A stretch of 64,000 bases of DNA from Paucisalibacillus algeriensis (lineage in GTDB: Bacteria > Bacillota > Bacilli > Bacillales > Amphibacillaceae), in the NCBI RefSeq assembly GCF_000577245.1, contig NZ_CBYO010000016.1, positions 186,001 through 250,000 on the forward strand, read 5' to 3'. The notes beneath the pieces are model-generated. The model saw only the letters and a program-made list of their open reading frames with translations, ran no database searches and was not told the DNA's origin. This document shows, in pieces, positions 56,997 to 64,000 of this stretch (position 1 is the first letter of the stretch; each line of letters begins with the position of its first letter). The translations under genes and the position numbers were made by a program.

Positions 56997-58694
56997 TTAT
57001 AGTGCTTTATCATCCACAGATTCAAGCCATTCTTCAATTGCTTGAACGGTGTACTCTACTGTACCATCTTCAAATGGTGACTGAAGATTAGCTGCTTTTA
57101 CTAAACCTAGGAAGGGTTTAGACCCTCCAAGCTTACATAGATTCAAGTAATCATTCCATGCTGCCTCACGATCTTCCCTGGAACGCTTCCAGAACTGGAA
57201 TGCACAAATTTGTGCAAGGGTATAATCGATGTAGTAGAATGGAGATTCATAAATATGACCTTGACGTTGCCAGATTGCACCAGTTCCCCAATAAGGCATA
57301 TCACCGTAATCACGATGTGGTAAATATTTTTCCTCTAATTGTTTCCATGCCACTTTTCGATCTTCTGGAGACCATTCAGGATTTTCGTAAACTAGATGCT
57401 GGAATTCGTCAACAGCTACACCATACGGTAGGAAACGAAGTCCACTCGCTAAATGGGAATACTTATATTTATCGGTATCCTCTTCAAAGAATAGATCCAT
57501 CCATGGCCATGTTAAGAATTCCATGCTCATTGAATGGATTTCTGCAGCTTCATGTGTTGGCCAAATATATTCCGGAATTCCAATACCACGACTTTGATAC
57601 ACTTGGAATGCATGACCTGCCTCATGAGTTAGAACGTCTATATCTCCAGAAGTACCATTGAAATTAGAGAAAATAAATGGTGATTGATAATCTTCTATAA
57701 AGGTACAATATCCACCTGATTCTTTACCTTTTTTCGCTTCTAGATCCATTAAGTTCCGATCAAGCATATAGTGGAAAAATTCATTTGTTTCTGGTGAAAG
57801 TTCTTCATACATTTTCTTGCCATTTTCAATAATCCATTCCGGTGAACCCTTCGGTGTTGCATTACCTGTTTTATATTCAATACTTTCATCATAAAATTTC
57901 AAAGAATCAATCCCAATGCGCTCAGCTTGTTTCTTAAATAGTTTCGTTACTAATGGAACAATAGATTCCTGAACCTGTTTTCGATAATTAGCTACCATAT
58001 CCGCATTATAACCAATTCGCATCATACGGATGTAGCCAAGTTCAACAAAGTTCTTGTATCCAAGTGTTGTTGCAATATCATGACGTAATTTCACTAATTG
58101 GTCGTATATAGCATCGAATTTTTCTGCGTTCGCTTCAAAGAATCCAGAAGCAGCAGAAGCAGCTTTTTTACGTGCATCACGGTCTCTATCCTGCATGAAA
58201 GGTCCAAGTTGTGCTAATGTATATGTTTCTCCGTTAAACTCAACTTGAGCAGATGCAACCAATTTGGAGTATTCAGAAGTAAGCTTGTTCTCCTGTTGTA
58301 GTAATTCGATTACCTCTGGTGCAAATGCTTTTATGGAGTAATCTGCAATCTCAAAAAGTTGTGTTCCCCACTTTTTCTCTAAATCAGAACGAAATGGAGT
58401 CTTGATTAATTCCTTATAAAAATCAGTATCTAGCTTTTGGATTTCAGGAGTAATCTCGTCCATGTAATCGCGTTCCTTTTGGTAATATTCATCATTAGTG
58501 TCAATGGAAGCACGGATATACACTAGGTTAAATAATGTTGAAAAGTGGGCGCGAAACGCATTAATCTGTTCTATTGCCTCGTTTTGCTCATCCGCTGATG
58601 TAGCATTTTTAAAAGCATCTAGCAATACCGCAAACTTTTCTTGATTCTGTTGAAGATCCGGACGCTCGTATGTATAATTTTCAAATGTCTGCAT
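56997..58694 (-). CDS. Oligoendopeptidase F-like M3 metallopeptidase
   Basis: A 565-residue zinc peptidase of the M3 family. The HEXXH motif is in LTHEAGHAFQVYQS (about 355-368), and the third ligand Glu is in HEAAEIHSMSMEFL. The protein is all helical and has no signal peptide, so it degrades oligopeptides in the cytosol. ATG 58694 follows TAGGGGGAA; the longer frame from 58739 lacks a site. Confidence 0.94.
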   Translation of the reverse strand: MQTFENYTYERPDLQQNQEKFAVLLDAFKNATSADEQNEAIEQINAFRAHFSTLFNLVYIRASIDTNDEYYQKERDYMDEITPEIQKLDTDFYKELIKTPFRSDLEKKWGTQLFEIADYSIKAFAPEVIELLQQENKLTSEYSKLVASAQVEFNGETYTLAQLGPFMQDRDRDARKKAASAASGFFEANAEKFDAIYDQLVKLRHDIATTLGYKNFVELGYIRMMRIGYNADMVANYRKQVQESIVPLVTKLFKKQAERIGIDSLKFYDESIEYKTGNATPKGSPEWIIENGKKMYEELSPETNEFFHYMLDRNLMDLEAKKGKESGGYCTFIEDYQSPFIFSNFNGTSGDIDVLTHEAGHAFQVYQSRGIGIPEYIWPTHEAAEIHSMSMEFLTWPWMDLFFEEDTDKYKYSHLASGLRFLPYGVAVDEFQHLVYENPEWSPEDRKVAWKQLEEKYLPHRDYGDMPYWGTGAIWQRQGHIYESPFYYIDYTLAQICAFQFWKRSREDREAAWNDYLNLCKLGGSKPFLGLVKAANLQSPFEDGTVEYTVQAIEEWLESVDDKAL

Positions 58695-58810
58695 GACTGT
58701 TCCCCCTAAATAAAAAATTCTTACTTTTCTAGTGTACACTATTTTTGGGAAAAATAAGATATTTTTGTTATTAAGAATTGAAAAGATAGTTTGGTAAAGA
58801 GTCTTTGGTT

Positions 58811-58964
58811 GTTAAGGGAGTTTGGTATCGCTAATGGACACATGTTTCCGACCCTCGGGCACAAGGTTCTCAATCATGGTCCCAAGCAGCAAATCCTCGG
58901 TCAAAAAGTTTTCAACCAGGGTCCAAAGCTCCAATACCACGGTGTACTTATTAAGCAAAATAGA
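58811..58964. repeat. Degenerate 42-bp tandem repeat in noncoding DNA
   Basis: A 30-base core at 58853-58882 recurs at 58895-58924 with about four-fifths identity, spaced by a 12-base linker. Weaker copies begin at 58937 and possibly near 58811, all in a 42-base register. The minus-strand translation repeats too (WTLVENFLTE and GTMIENLVPE), but no ribosome site supports an ORF. It looks like the short intergenic repeats seen in several Bacillaceae. Confidence 0.6.
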
Positions 58965-58991
58965 AAGAACCGACCCTCCCAGGTCGGTTCT
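58956..58991 (-). terminator. Intrinsic terminator of symporter gene
   Basis: AGAACCGACC and GGTCGGTTCT form a perfect 10-bp stem with a 6-base loop; the minus-strand tail is TTTCTATTTT. It lies 12 bases after the stop. Confidence 0.92.
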
Positions 58992-59003
58992 CCACACCGT
59001 GTT

Positions 59004-60206
59004 TTATGCTACCTTAGCGTTATTTTTCTTCTCAGATTGCTCAATCACAACACTTGCTGTAGCATCCCCCATAATATTAACAGACGTACGCATCATATCA
59101 AGAATGCGGTCGATACCAGCGATTAATGCAATCGCTTCAAGTGGTAAATTAACAGCTGCTAAAGTCATGGTAAGCATCACCATTCCAGCGCCTGGTACTC
59201 CTGCAGCACCGATTGACGCAAGAGTCGCTACTAAAGCAACGATTATTAGTTGGCTGAAGGTAAGGGATTGGCCAAAGTATTGTGCGGTAAACATAACAGC
59301 TATCCCCTGGTAGATTGCTGTTCCGTCCATGTTTATGGTTGCGCCTAACGGAAGAACAAAACTCGAAGTTTCTTTGGAGACACCTAAATTTTCTTGGGTG
59401 TTCTTCATGGTTACAGGCAATGTTCCAGAACTACTACATGTTGTAAATGCAACTGATGCTGCTGGAAAGATTCCTTTAAAGAAATGCATTGGGCTCATTT
59501 TTCCGAGGGATTTCAGTGCGATTGAGTAAACTACCAATACTTGAATTAGACAAGCAATTAGTACGGCAAGAATTAATTTCATTAATGGCGTTAATACATC
59601 CAATCCATACTGCCCAACAATCGGTGCTAGTAAACCGAAGATACCGAGAGGGACAAGTGTCATTACTACAGAGGTGATTTTATACATAATCTCAGCTAGT
59701 CCATCAAAGAAACGTTGGACGGGTGCCGCTTTTTCTCCAACCATTGTAATTCCAAGTCCAAGGAAAATGGCAAAAAAGATAATTTGTAGAACATTTGCAG
59801 TTGCTAGGGATTCGATAGGATTAGTAGGTACTATGTTAAGTAGAGTATCAATAACACTTTGTGTTTCACCTGACGGAATATTTTCTTCATTTAACTGTAC
59901 ATCGACACCAGTGCCTGGAGAAAGGACCGATGCAATGGTTAAACCAATGGCTATAGCAAGGAAACTGGTAGTTAAGTAAAAAATGATTGTTTTCCCACCA
60001 AGTCTACCAAGCTTTTTCAAATCACCAGCACTGGTAACTCCAACAATGATTGTTGCTAATATTAACGGAACGATAATAAACTTAATTAAGCGTAAAAATA
60101 AGTCTCCTAGTGGCTGAACAAACGTTGCACGTTCCCCAAATATTAATCCGACAATAATAGCTAATGCAAAAGCGGCGAGTATTTGCCACAAAAAACTCTT
60201 TTTCAT
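59004..60206 (-). CDS. Dicarboxylate/amino acid:cation symporter (DAACS family)
   Basis: A 400-residue glutamate-transporter-fold protein. The serine-rich loop FTTCSSSGTLPVTMKN (about 257-272), LPLGATINMDGTAIYQG and the VPGAGMVML segment are diagnostic. It moves glutamate, aspartate or C4-dicarboxylates with sodium or protons. AAAGGAGA precedes the ATG. Single gene with its own terminator. Confidence 0.94.
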   Translation of the reverse strand: MKKSFLWQILAAFALAIIVGLIFGERATFVQPLGDLFLRLIKFIIVPLILATIIVGVTSAGDLKKLGRLGGKTIIFYLTTSFLAIAIGLTIASVLSPGTGVDVQLNEENIPSGETQSVIDTLLNIVPTNPIESLATANVLQIIFFAIFLGLGITMVGEKAAPVQRFFDGLAEIMYKITSVVMTLVPLGIFGLLAPIVGQYGLDVLTPLMKLILAVLIACLIQVLVVYSIALKSLGKMSPMHFFKGIFPAASVAFTTCSSSGTLPVTMKNTQENLGVSKETSSFVLPLGATINMDGTAIYQGIAVMFTAQYFGQSLTFSQLIIVALVATLASIGAAGVPGAGMVMLTMTLAAVNLPLEAIALIAGIDRILDMMRTSVNIMGDATASVVIEQSEKKNNAKVA

Positions 60207-60405
60207 AGATTAATCTCCTTTCTTTTGGTATGATAAAAATAATTATGTCATGAAATTAAGGTCACATCCTTTCTTTACTAAAGTATGAAAGCACTTTCAA
60301 AAAAAGTGTTTGTTAATTTGTATTCGAATAATTCGGAAATTATATTAGTATATCAAAAAAATTTTGATATTTACTATAAATACATCATAAAAGTGAGGTG
60401 TAAGC

Positions 60406-60696
60406 ATGTTAGTTCAAGCGGTTATAACAATAGCTGCCGTCTTAGCAGTAGTAGCTATTATCTTAGGCTTTATTTTCTTGAAAACAACGGGTGGCAATGG
60501 CTATTTACCATATTACCCAAGTGCTATTCTATTCTTTGGCGGTATCATCGTTGTTTGCTCAGCTACTCCACAAAAAATCATGATTTGGGAAGCTGGCCTA
60601 GGTGGATGGGGAATTGCATGCCTATTCGCTGCTGGTATCAGTTTCTTGGTGACTAGTATTAGTCATGCATATCAAGTCCATGATGGGAAAGCATAA
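60406..60696 (+). CDS. Small membrane protein
   Basis: A 96-residue protein with three hydrophobic segments (about 3-25, 39-51, 63-87), a GGNGYLPYYPSA loop and a short polar tail. A GTGAGGTG ribosome site lies upstream. No family was recognised. It lies divergent from the symporter gene, and its transcript would end at the hairpin at 60736. Confidence 0.7.
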   Translation: MLVQAVITIAAVLAVVAIILGFIFLKTTGGNGYLPYYPSAILFFGGIIVVCSATPQKIMIWEAGLGGWGIACLFAAGISFLVTSISHAYQVHDGKA

Positions 60697-60735
60697 AAAA
60701 ATGAATTGATTAGTAATTATATTTACACATAACTA

Positions 60736-60775
60736 AAAAAACATCGCACAGTTCTTCTACTGTGCGATGTTTTTC
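60736..60775. terminator. Bidirectional terminator before cvfB end
   Basis: AAAACATCGCACAG and CTGTGCGATGTTTT form a 14-bp stem with an 8-base loop and T runs in both directions. It serves the small membrane gene and the convergent cvfB. Confidence 0.92.
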
Positions 60776-60800
60776 TTCAAATTGAAATTTTTCTTATAGA

Positions 60801-61649
60801 TTATTTTAAATAGGTATTCCCATCACGCTGCTCAATCTTTCCTTCTTTCATTAGTTTGCCTAATGCACGTTTAAAGGCAGCTTTACTAATATTAAATGTT
60901 CCACGAATATCCTCTGGGTCACTTTTGTCACTAAATGGGATCATTCCATCATGTTCCTCTAAATGTTCTAATATCATATCTGAATCTTCAACCATTCCGT
61001 GTTGCTTCAATGGACGAAGGGAGATATTTAATGTCCCATCATATTTAACTTCAATTATTCGACCTTGTACAAGTTCACCTAAACGAGGTTCACTTTTTCT
61101 TTCCGAATGGTGAATAAATCCGCGGTAATTATCATCGGTAATGATTGCAGTACCTTCCCTGCTAGTATGATAAACACGACCGGAAACGGTTTGATTTAAA
61201 AGTGAATCCGGAGCGAGTTCAATTTCTCGTGCAATTACCCCTTCTGTAGCTGGAATAGCAAGTAGTCTACCTTTACGGTCCTTACCTAATGTTACATAAA
61301 GCATATCCTCTTCTTTAGGCCAAACATCTTCGAATAGTGGTAAATCATCTTTAGATACTAAGAATTCTTTTGTTGTTCCAATATCTACAAAAGCACCTAA
61401 ATGTGGAAGGACATTCACAACTGTTCCCCACCCATATTGATCCATTACAATATTAGGGAGCTTCATTGATGCAGTTAGATTCCCTTTTTTATCCTGGTAT
61501 AAAAACACGTCAACTTTTTGGTCAACCTCTAATTCACCATCTGCTTCATTATGATGAAGTAATGCTTCTGTCGTATCCTTTTTTAACACATATCCAGTAT
61601 CAATTTTTCGGTCAACTGACATGGATTGAATTGTACCTAATTCGTTCAT
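60801..61649 (-). CDS. cvfB: CvfB/YitL S1-domain RNA-binding regulator
   Basis: A 282-residue protein made of three to four S1-like OB domains (for example VVNVLPHLGAFVDIGTTKEF and GRVYHTSREGTAIITDDNYRGFIHHSE), with a C-terminal winged-helix (FNISKAAFKRALGKLMKEGKI). This is the CvfB architecture, a conserved virulence-factor regulator in staphylococci and YitL in B. subtilis. TAAGG precedes the ATG. A terminator-like hairpin lies about 30 bases upstream. Confidence 0.93.
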   Translation of the reverse strand: MNELGTIQSMSVDRKIDTGYVLKKDTTEALLHHNEADGELEVDQKVDVFLYQDKKGNLTASMKLPNIVMDQYGWGTVVNVLPHLGAFVDIGTTKEFLVSKDDLPLFEDVWPKEEDMLYVTLGKDRKGRLLAIPATEGVIAREIELAPDSLLNQTVSGRVYHTSREGTAIITDDNYRGFIHHSERKSEPRLGELVQGRIIEVKYDGTLNISLRPLKQHGMVEDSDMILEHLEEHDGMIPFSDKSDPEDIRGTFNISKAAFKRALGKLMKEGKIEQRDGNTYLK

Positions 61650-61675
61650 CCTTAACCCTCATTTCTTATGTATTG

Positions 61676-61709
61676 GAAAAGGGATACCCTAGTATTTAGG
61701 GTACCCCTT
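61676..61709 (-). promoter_or_regulatory. Terminator-like hairpin upstream of cvfB
   Basis: GGGATACCCTA and TAGGGTACCCC form a stem of about ten pairs, followed on the minus strand by TTTTCC, about 27 bases before the cvfB start. It could end an upstream noncoding transcript or attenuate cvfB. Confidence 0.65.
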
Positions 61710-61739
61710 ATATTTCTAAAGTAACACATCGTTTTTATA

Positions 61740-62050
61740 TATATCCCGAAATGCATCGGGTGGGAAATTCAATTTAATTTGTTTATCAAAAGTTGTTATC
61801 TCGGTAACGCTTCCGAGTTCTTTCTAGAATTTCACTTAACCGCGGTAAACCTTCCACCTAGATTAATATCGTCCCGATCCCAGTGGTGATAGGAAGTAAC
61901 TGAAATTAATCCGATGTCTTCTAACTTAAGCAACGTAAGCCCAACCTTCTCTTACGTCCTTGCGACCCCTTAGTCGCGCCAGTGTGAATAAGCATCAACA
62001 AAAACATTGTAGACTGCCAGATTCGAATGTTACTTTAGGTAACTAGATTA
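61740..62050. other. Gene-free segment rich in inverted repeats; candidate structured RNA or dispersed repeat
   Basis: No credible ORF exists here on either strand. Several short inverted repeats are visible: CCCGA/TCGGG (61745-61760), CTCGG/CCGAG (61800-61817), GATTAAT/ATTAATC (61861-61911), AACGTAAG/CTTACGT (61932-61957), GCGAC/GTCGC (61962-61977) and GTTAC/GTAAC (62029-62043). The local GC content is higher than that of the AT-rich flanks. It could be a noncoding RNA leading into cvfB on the minus strand, or a Bacillaceae intergenic repeat. No Rfam class could be matched by eye. Confidence 0.45.
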
Positions 62051-62147
62051 TTATCGCATGGGAAGGGAAGTTTGTCAAATCTATTAAAGCTAATTATAAA
62101 GATGGCCATTTAGAAAAGCAAAAAAATAAAATAAAAATAAAAAACTA

Positions 62148-62176
62148 TTGTAAAGCGGTTACATTTGATTTATACT
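62148..62176 (+). promoter_or_regulatory. Promoter of LacI-family regulator, overlapping a near-cre
   Basis: TTGTAA and TATACT are spaced by 17 bases. The overlapping GTAAAGCGGTTACA is close to the cre consensus but misses the first two positions. The operator array lies immediately downstream of the -10 element. Confidence 0.5.
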
Positions 62177-62181
62177 TACAC

Positions 62182-62219
62182 TAAATCGGTTTAGTAAACC
62201 GGTTTAGTAAATCGGTTTA
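62182..62219 (+). promoter_or_regulatory. Three tandem LacI-type operators
   Basis: TAAATCGGTTTA (62182-62193), TAAACCGGTTTA (62195-62206, a perfect palindrome) and TAAATCGGTTTA (62208-62219) repeat with a 13-base period. The central CG and A/T-rich arms are typical of LacI-family operators. They cover the expected transcription start, so the regulator probably represses itself and the operon. Confidence 0.8.
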
Positions 62220-62249
62220 GTGATAAACCACATAGGAGTAATTGATTTT

Positions 62250-63251
62250 ATGAAAACGGTGACAATTACAGATGTGGCAAGGCAAGCTGGGGTTTCCAAG
62301 AGTACCGTCTCCCAGTACTTAAATAAACGTTATGATTATATGGCTGATAAGACGAAAAAGAAGATTGAACAGGCGATAGATGAATTAGGCTATCATCCAA
62401 ATTTTATAGCAAGAAGTCTAAAGCAAAAGTCAACAACAACAATTGGTGTGATTACGGCGAATATTCTTCATGTGTTTTCAACCCAAATCATTCGTGCCAT
62501 TGAGGATTTTTGCAATCAGCAAGATTTCCATGTCATTCTCTGTAATGCAGATGATGATCCTCAAAAAGAAAAAAAATACATTGATATGCTTCGTGCAAAA
62601 CAAGTTGATGGAATTATTATTTTTCCTACTGGAAGCAATGTTCAGTCCTATCAACAAATGATTAAAGAGAATTTTCCAATAGTCTTTGTTGACCGTCATG
62701 TTCCAGGGATTACGACTAGTGCCATATTATTGGATAATATGAAAGCGGCTACACTTGCGGTAAATGAATTAGTAACTAAGGGATATGACCGGATTGGGAT
62801 TATTATGCCGGAGAACGCCGAAAGTATTACTCCTAGAATGGAGCGGATAGAAGGATATAAAAAAGCATTACAAGATAATGGGCTTTCTTTTTATCCCGAC
62901 TACATGAAAAGCGTAGAAGTTCAAGGAATGCAAAAGGGACTTGAGGAAATGTTAGACTTACCTGAACCGCCAAATGCAATCATAGCTGGGAATGACTTGA
63001 CTCTCTATGAAGTACTGAAGTACACAAAGCAAAAAGAGCTTAGGATTCCTGAGGATTTGGCTTTAATTGCAATTGATGATGTTCCCTTTGCAAATATTTA
63101 TTATCCAACTATCACTTCGATAGCACAACCTGCTTTTGAAATGGGAACAAAGGCAGCAAATCTACTATTTGAGAAAATAAAAAACAAAACCATTCCGAGT
63201 GAAGAAATATTTCGTTTTGAACCAAAGCTAATTGTTCGTTCATCCAGCTAG
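62250..63251 (+). CDS. LacI-family transcriptional regulator (KdgR-like by context)
   Basis: A 333-residue repressor: helix-turn-helix VTITDVARQAGVSKSTVSQYL (about 3-23), hinge helix NFIARSLKQK, then a periplasmic-binding-like ligand domain (TTTIGVITANILHVF onward). ATG 62250 is used because family members start MKTVTI-like; AGGAG lies 11 bases upstream. Followed by hxlB-like and aldolase genes, which suggests control by a sugar acid such as 2-keto-3-deoxygluconate. The effector is inference. Confidence 0.92.
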   Translation: MKTVTITDVARQAGVSKSTVSQYLNKRYDYMADKTKKKIEQAIDELGYHPNFIARSLKQKSTTTIGVITANILHVFSTQIIRAIEDFCNQQDFHVILCNADDDPQKEKKYIDMLRAKQVDGIIIFPTGSNVQSYQQMIKENFPIVFVDRHVPGITTSAILLDNMKAATLAVNELVTKGYDRIGIIMPENAESITPRMERIEGYKKALQDNGLSFYPDYMKSVEVQGMQKGLEEMLDLPEPPNAIIAGNDLTLYEVLKYTKQKELRIPEDLALIAIDDVPFANIYYPTITSIAQPAFEMGTKAANLLFEKIKNKTIPSEEIFRFEPKLIVRSSS

Positions 63252-63294
63252 TCCTAAGAATAGACATGTACAAAGACACAGAGGAGTTTGTTTA

Positions 63295-63849
63295 ATGAAA
63301 ACAATAATTAAAACGGTTTCAAGTGAGATCACTGAGGTATTAAATCGAGTAAATGAAGAGGAGGTTGTTCAATTACATGATGTAATGACATCTTCAAATC
63401 GAATTTTTATTGCGGGTACAGGCCGTTCGGGCCTCATTGGAAAAGTATTCGGTATGCGGTTAATGCACAATGGTTTCAATGTGTTTATTGTTGGTGAAAC
63501 AACAACTCCAAGCATTCAGAATGGAGATATTCTCTTACTTATATCTGGGTCAGGAAACACAGCATCACTTGTAAACTTTGCGAAGAAGGCAAAAGAAGTA
63601 GGAGCAAAGCTTGCTTTAGTAACTACAAATCGAAAATCTACAATAGCAGAAATGAGTGATTGTGTGATCACCATTCCAGCAGCTACTAAGAAACGTAAGC
63701 CAGAGGAACCAAAAACTATACAACCACTTGGTAGTCAATTTGATCAGTCGGCACATTTATTATTAGATGCCCTAATCGTTTATAACCTGGTAAATAATGA
63801 GGGTAAGGATCATGAGCAATTAAAAAGTAGACATGCCAATTTGGAATAG
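63295..63849 (+). CDS. hxlB: SIS-domain sugar-phosphate isomerase, 6-phospho-3-hexuloisomerase-like
   Basis: A 184-residue SIS protein with FIAGTGRSGLIGKVFGMRL (about 36-54), LLLISGSGNTASLV, and the C-terminal QPLGSQFDQSAHLLLDAL typical of HxlB/PHI enzymes. HxlB interconverts 3-hexulose 6-phosphate and fructose 6-phosphate in formaldehyde fixation. Here no hexulose-phosphate synthase is visible; the neighbour is a KDPG-type aldolase, so the substrate may be another ketose phosphate. GAGGAG precedes the ATG. Confidence 0.88.
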   Translation: MKTIIKTVSSEITEVLNRVNEEEVVQLHDVMTSSNRIFIAGTGRSGLIGKVFGMRLMHNGFNVFIVGETTTPSIQNGDILLLISGSGNTASLVNFAKKAKEVGAKLALVTTNRKSTIAEMSDCVITIPAATKKRKPEEPKTIQPLGSQFDQSAHLLLDALIVYNLVNNEGKDHEQLKSRHANLE

Positions 63850-63869
63850 AAAAGAAAGAAGGATTGTTG

Positions 63870-64000
63870 ATGAATGCATTCGAACGATTAAAGAAAAACC
63901 CAATTGTTGCAGTAATTCGAAAAGCAGATGAAAAGAATATCATCCCGATTATTAGGGCGTTATCTTTAGGTGGAGTTAAGGCTGTTGAAATCACTGCCGA
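63870..64000 (+). CDS. KDPG/KHG aldolase, N-terminal part (cut by window edge)
   Basis: The visible 43 residues (MNAFERLKKNPIVAVIRKAD ... LGGVKAVEITA) match the start of class I 2-keto-3-deoxy-6-phosphogluconate/4-hydroxy-2-oxoglutarate aldolases; the Glu in the AVEIT strand is a conserved active-site residue in this family. GAAGGA precedes the ATG. It is 20 bases after the hxlB-like gene, in the same operon. The Schiff-base Lys lies outside the window. Confidence 0.85.
   Translation, partial: MNAFERLKKNPIVAVIRKADEKNIIPIIRALSLGGVKAVEITA

Noticed and set aside
58822-59313. 163-residue plus-strand ORF
   Set aside because: It runs across the 42-bp repeats, the terminator and the antisense of the symporter gene, and has no ribosome site or family features.
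61840-61862. Minus-strand AGGTGGAAGG...ACCGCGG resembles the T-box antiterminator bulge
   Set aside because: The bases are interrupted by extra residues and no specifier stem, AG-bulge or immediately following terminator fits a T-box. cvfB is also not an aminoacylation or amino-acid gene.
62015-62043. TTCGAAT next to a small hairpin, suggesting a tRNA T-arm
   Set aside because: No acceptor, D or anticodon arms can be folded around it on either strand.

Overview
The window looks like chromosomal DNA of a low-GC, endospore-forming member of the Bacillaceae, in the Oceanobacillus/Ornithinibacillus/Virgibacillus sphere. The evidence is the AT-rich sequence, strong AGGAGG-type ribosome sites, frequent TTG/GTG starts, CcpA-type cre sites, an alpha/beta-type SASP gene, and many B. 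subtilis-type families (YitT, YndM, CvfB/YitL, and a YwrC-YwrD-YwrB-YwrA set). No rRNA, tRNA, CRISPR array, phage module or complete insertion sequence was recognised. It reads as ordinary chromosome with some accessory genes.

Layout. 1-5.3 kb: a truncated SDR oxidoreductase, a DUF3006 protein with a surface MBL-fold/helix-hairpin-helix lipoprotein, a second anchored DUF3006-like protein, a small gene remnant, YitT, a Nudix hydrolase and a gamma-glutamylcyclotransferase-like protein. 5.3-11.6 kb (minus strand): a diverged ParB-like protein, a large STAND ATPase with TPR-like repeats, a secreted lipase and CorA. 11.9-21 kb: one 3033-residue secreted subtilase built from repeated supermodules. 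21-30.5 kb: small secreted and membrane proteins, YndM, YciI, CoxG-like, asparagine synthase, a CnaB-C39 peptidase, a hydrolase and a berberine-bridge-type flavoprotein. 30.5-33 kb: a LuxR-type STAND regulator and a SASP.

33-42 kb is a coherent uptake and catabolic locus. A CitA/DcuS-like two-component system is followed by a cre site, TctC-TctB-TctA, a DASS/SLC13 permease, a PuuD-like class I amidotransferase and an M19 dipeptidase. A methyltransferase and a stand-alone degenerate asparagine-synthase glutaminase domain follow. 43.6-49.6 kb handles small C1/C3 carbon: cre-controlled glutathione-independent formaldehyde dehydrogenase, glpF-glpK, and the PTS-dependent dihydroxyacetone kinase dhaK-dhaL-dhaM.

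49.8-57 kb: a zinc-ribbon/HtrA-like protease with an acidic-aromatic tail, the ywrC-ywrD-ywrB-ywrA-like group (Lrp regulator, gamma-glutamyltransferase, two-part chromate transporter), a HAD phosphatase, GNAT and VanZ. 57-61.6 kb: oligoendopeptidase F, a 42-bp degenerate tandem repeat, a dicarboxylate/amino-acid symporter, a small membrane protein and CvfB. 61.7-62.1 kb is gene-free but rich in inverted repeats. The window closes with a LacI-family regulator behind three operator-like palindromes, an HxlB-like sugar-phosphate isomerase and the start of a KDPG/KHG aldolase.

The least ordinary items are the giant subtilase, the structured noncoding segment upstream of cvfB, the stand-alone glutaminase domain, the transporter-amidotransferase-dipeptidase operon and the STAND ATPase. 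I found no clear evidence of an entirely new system.
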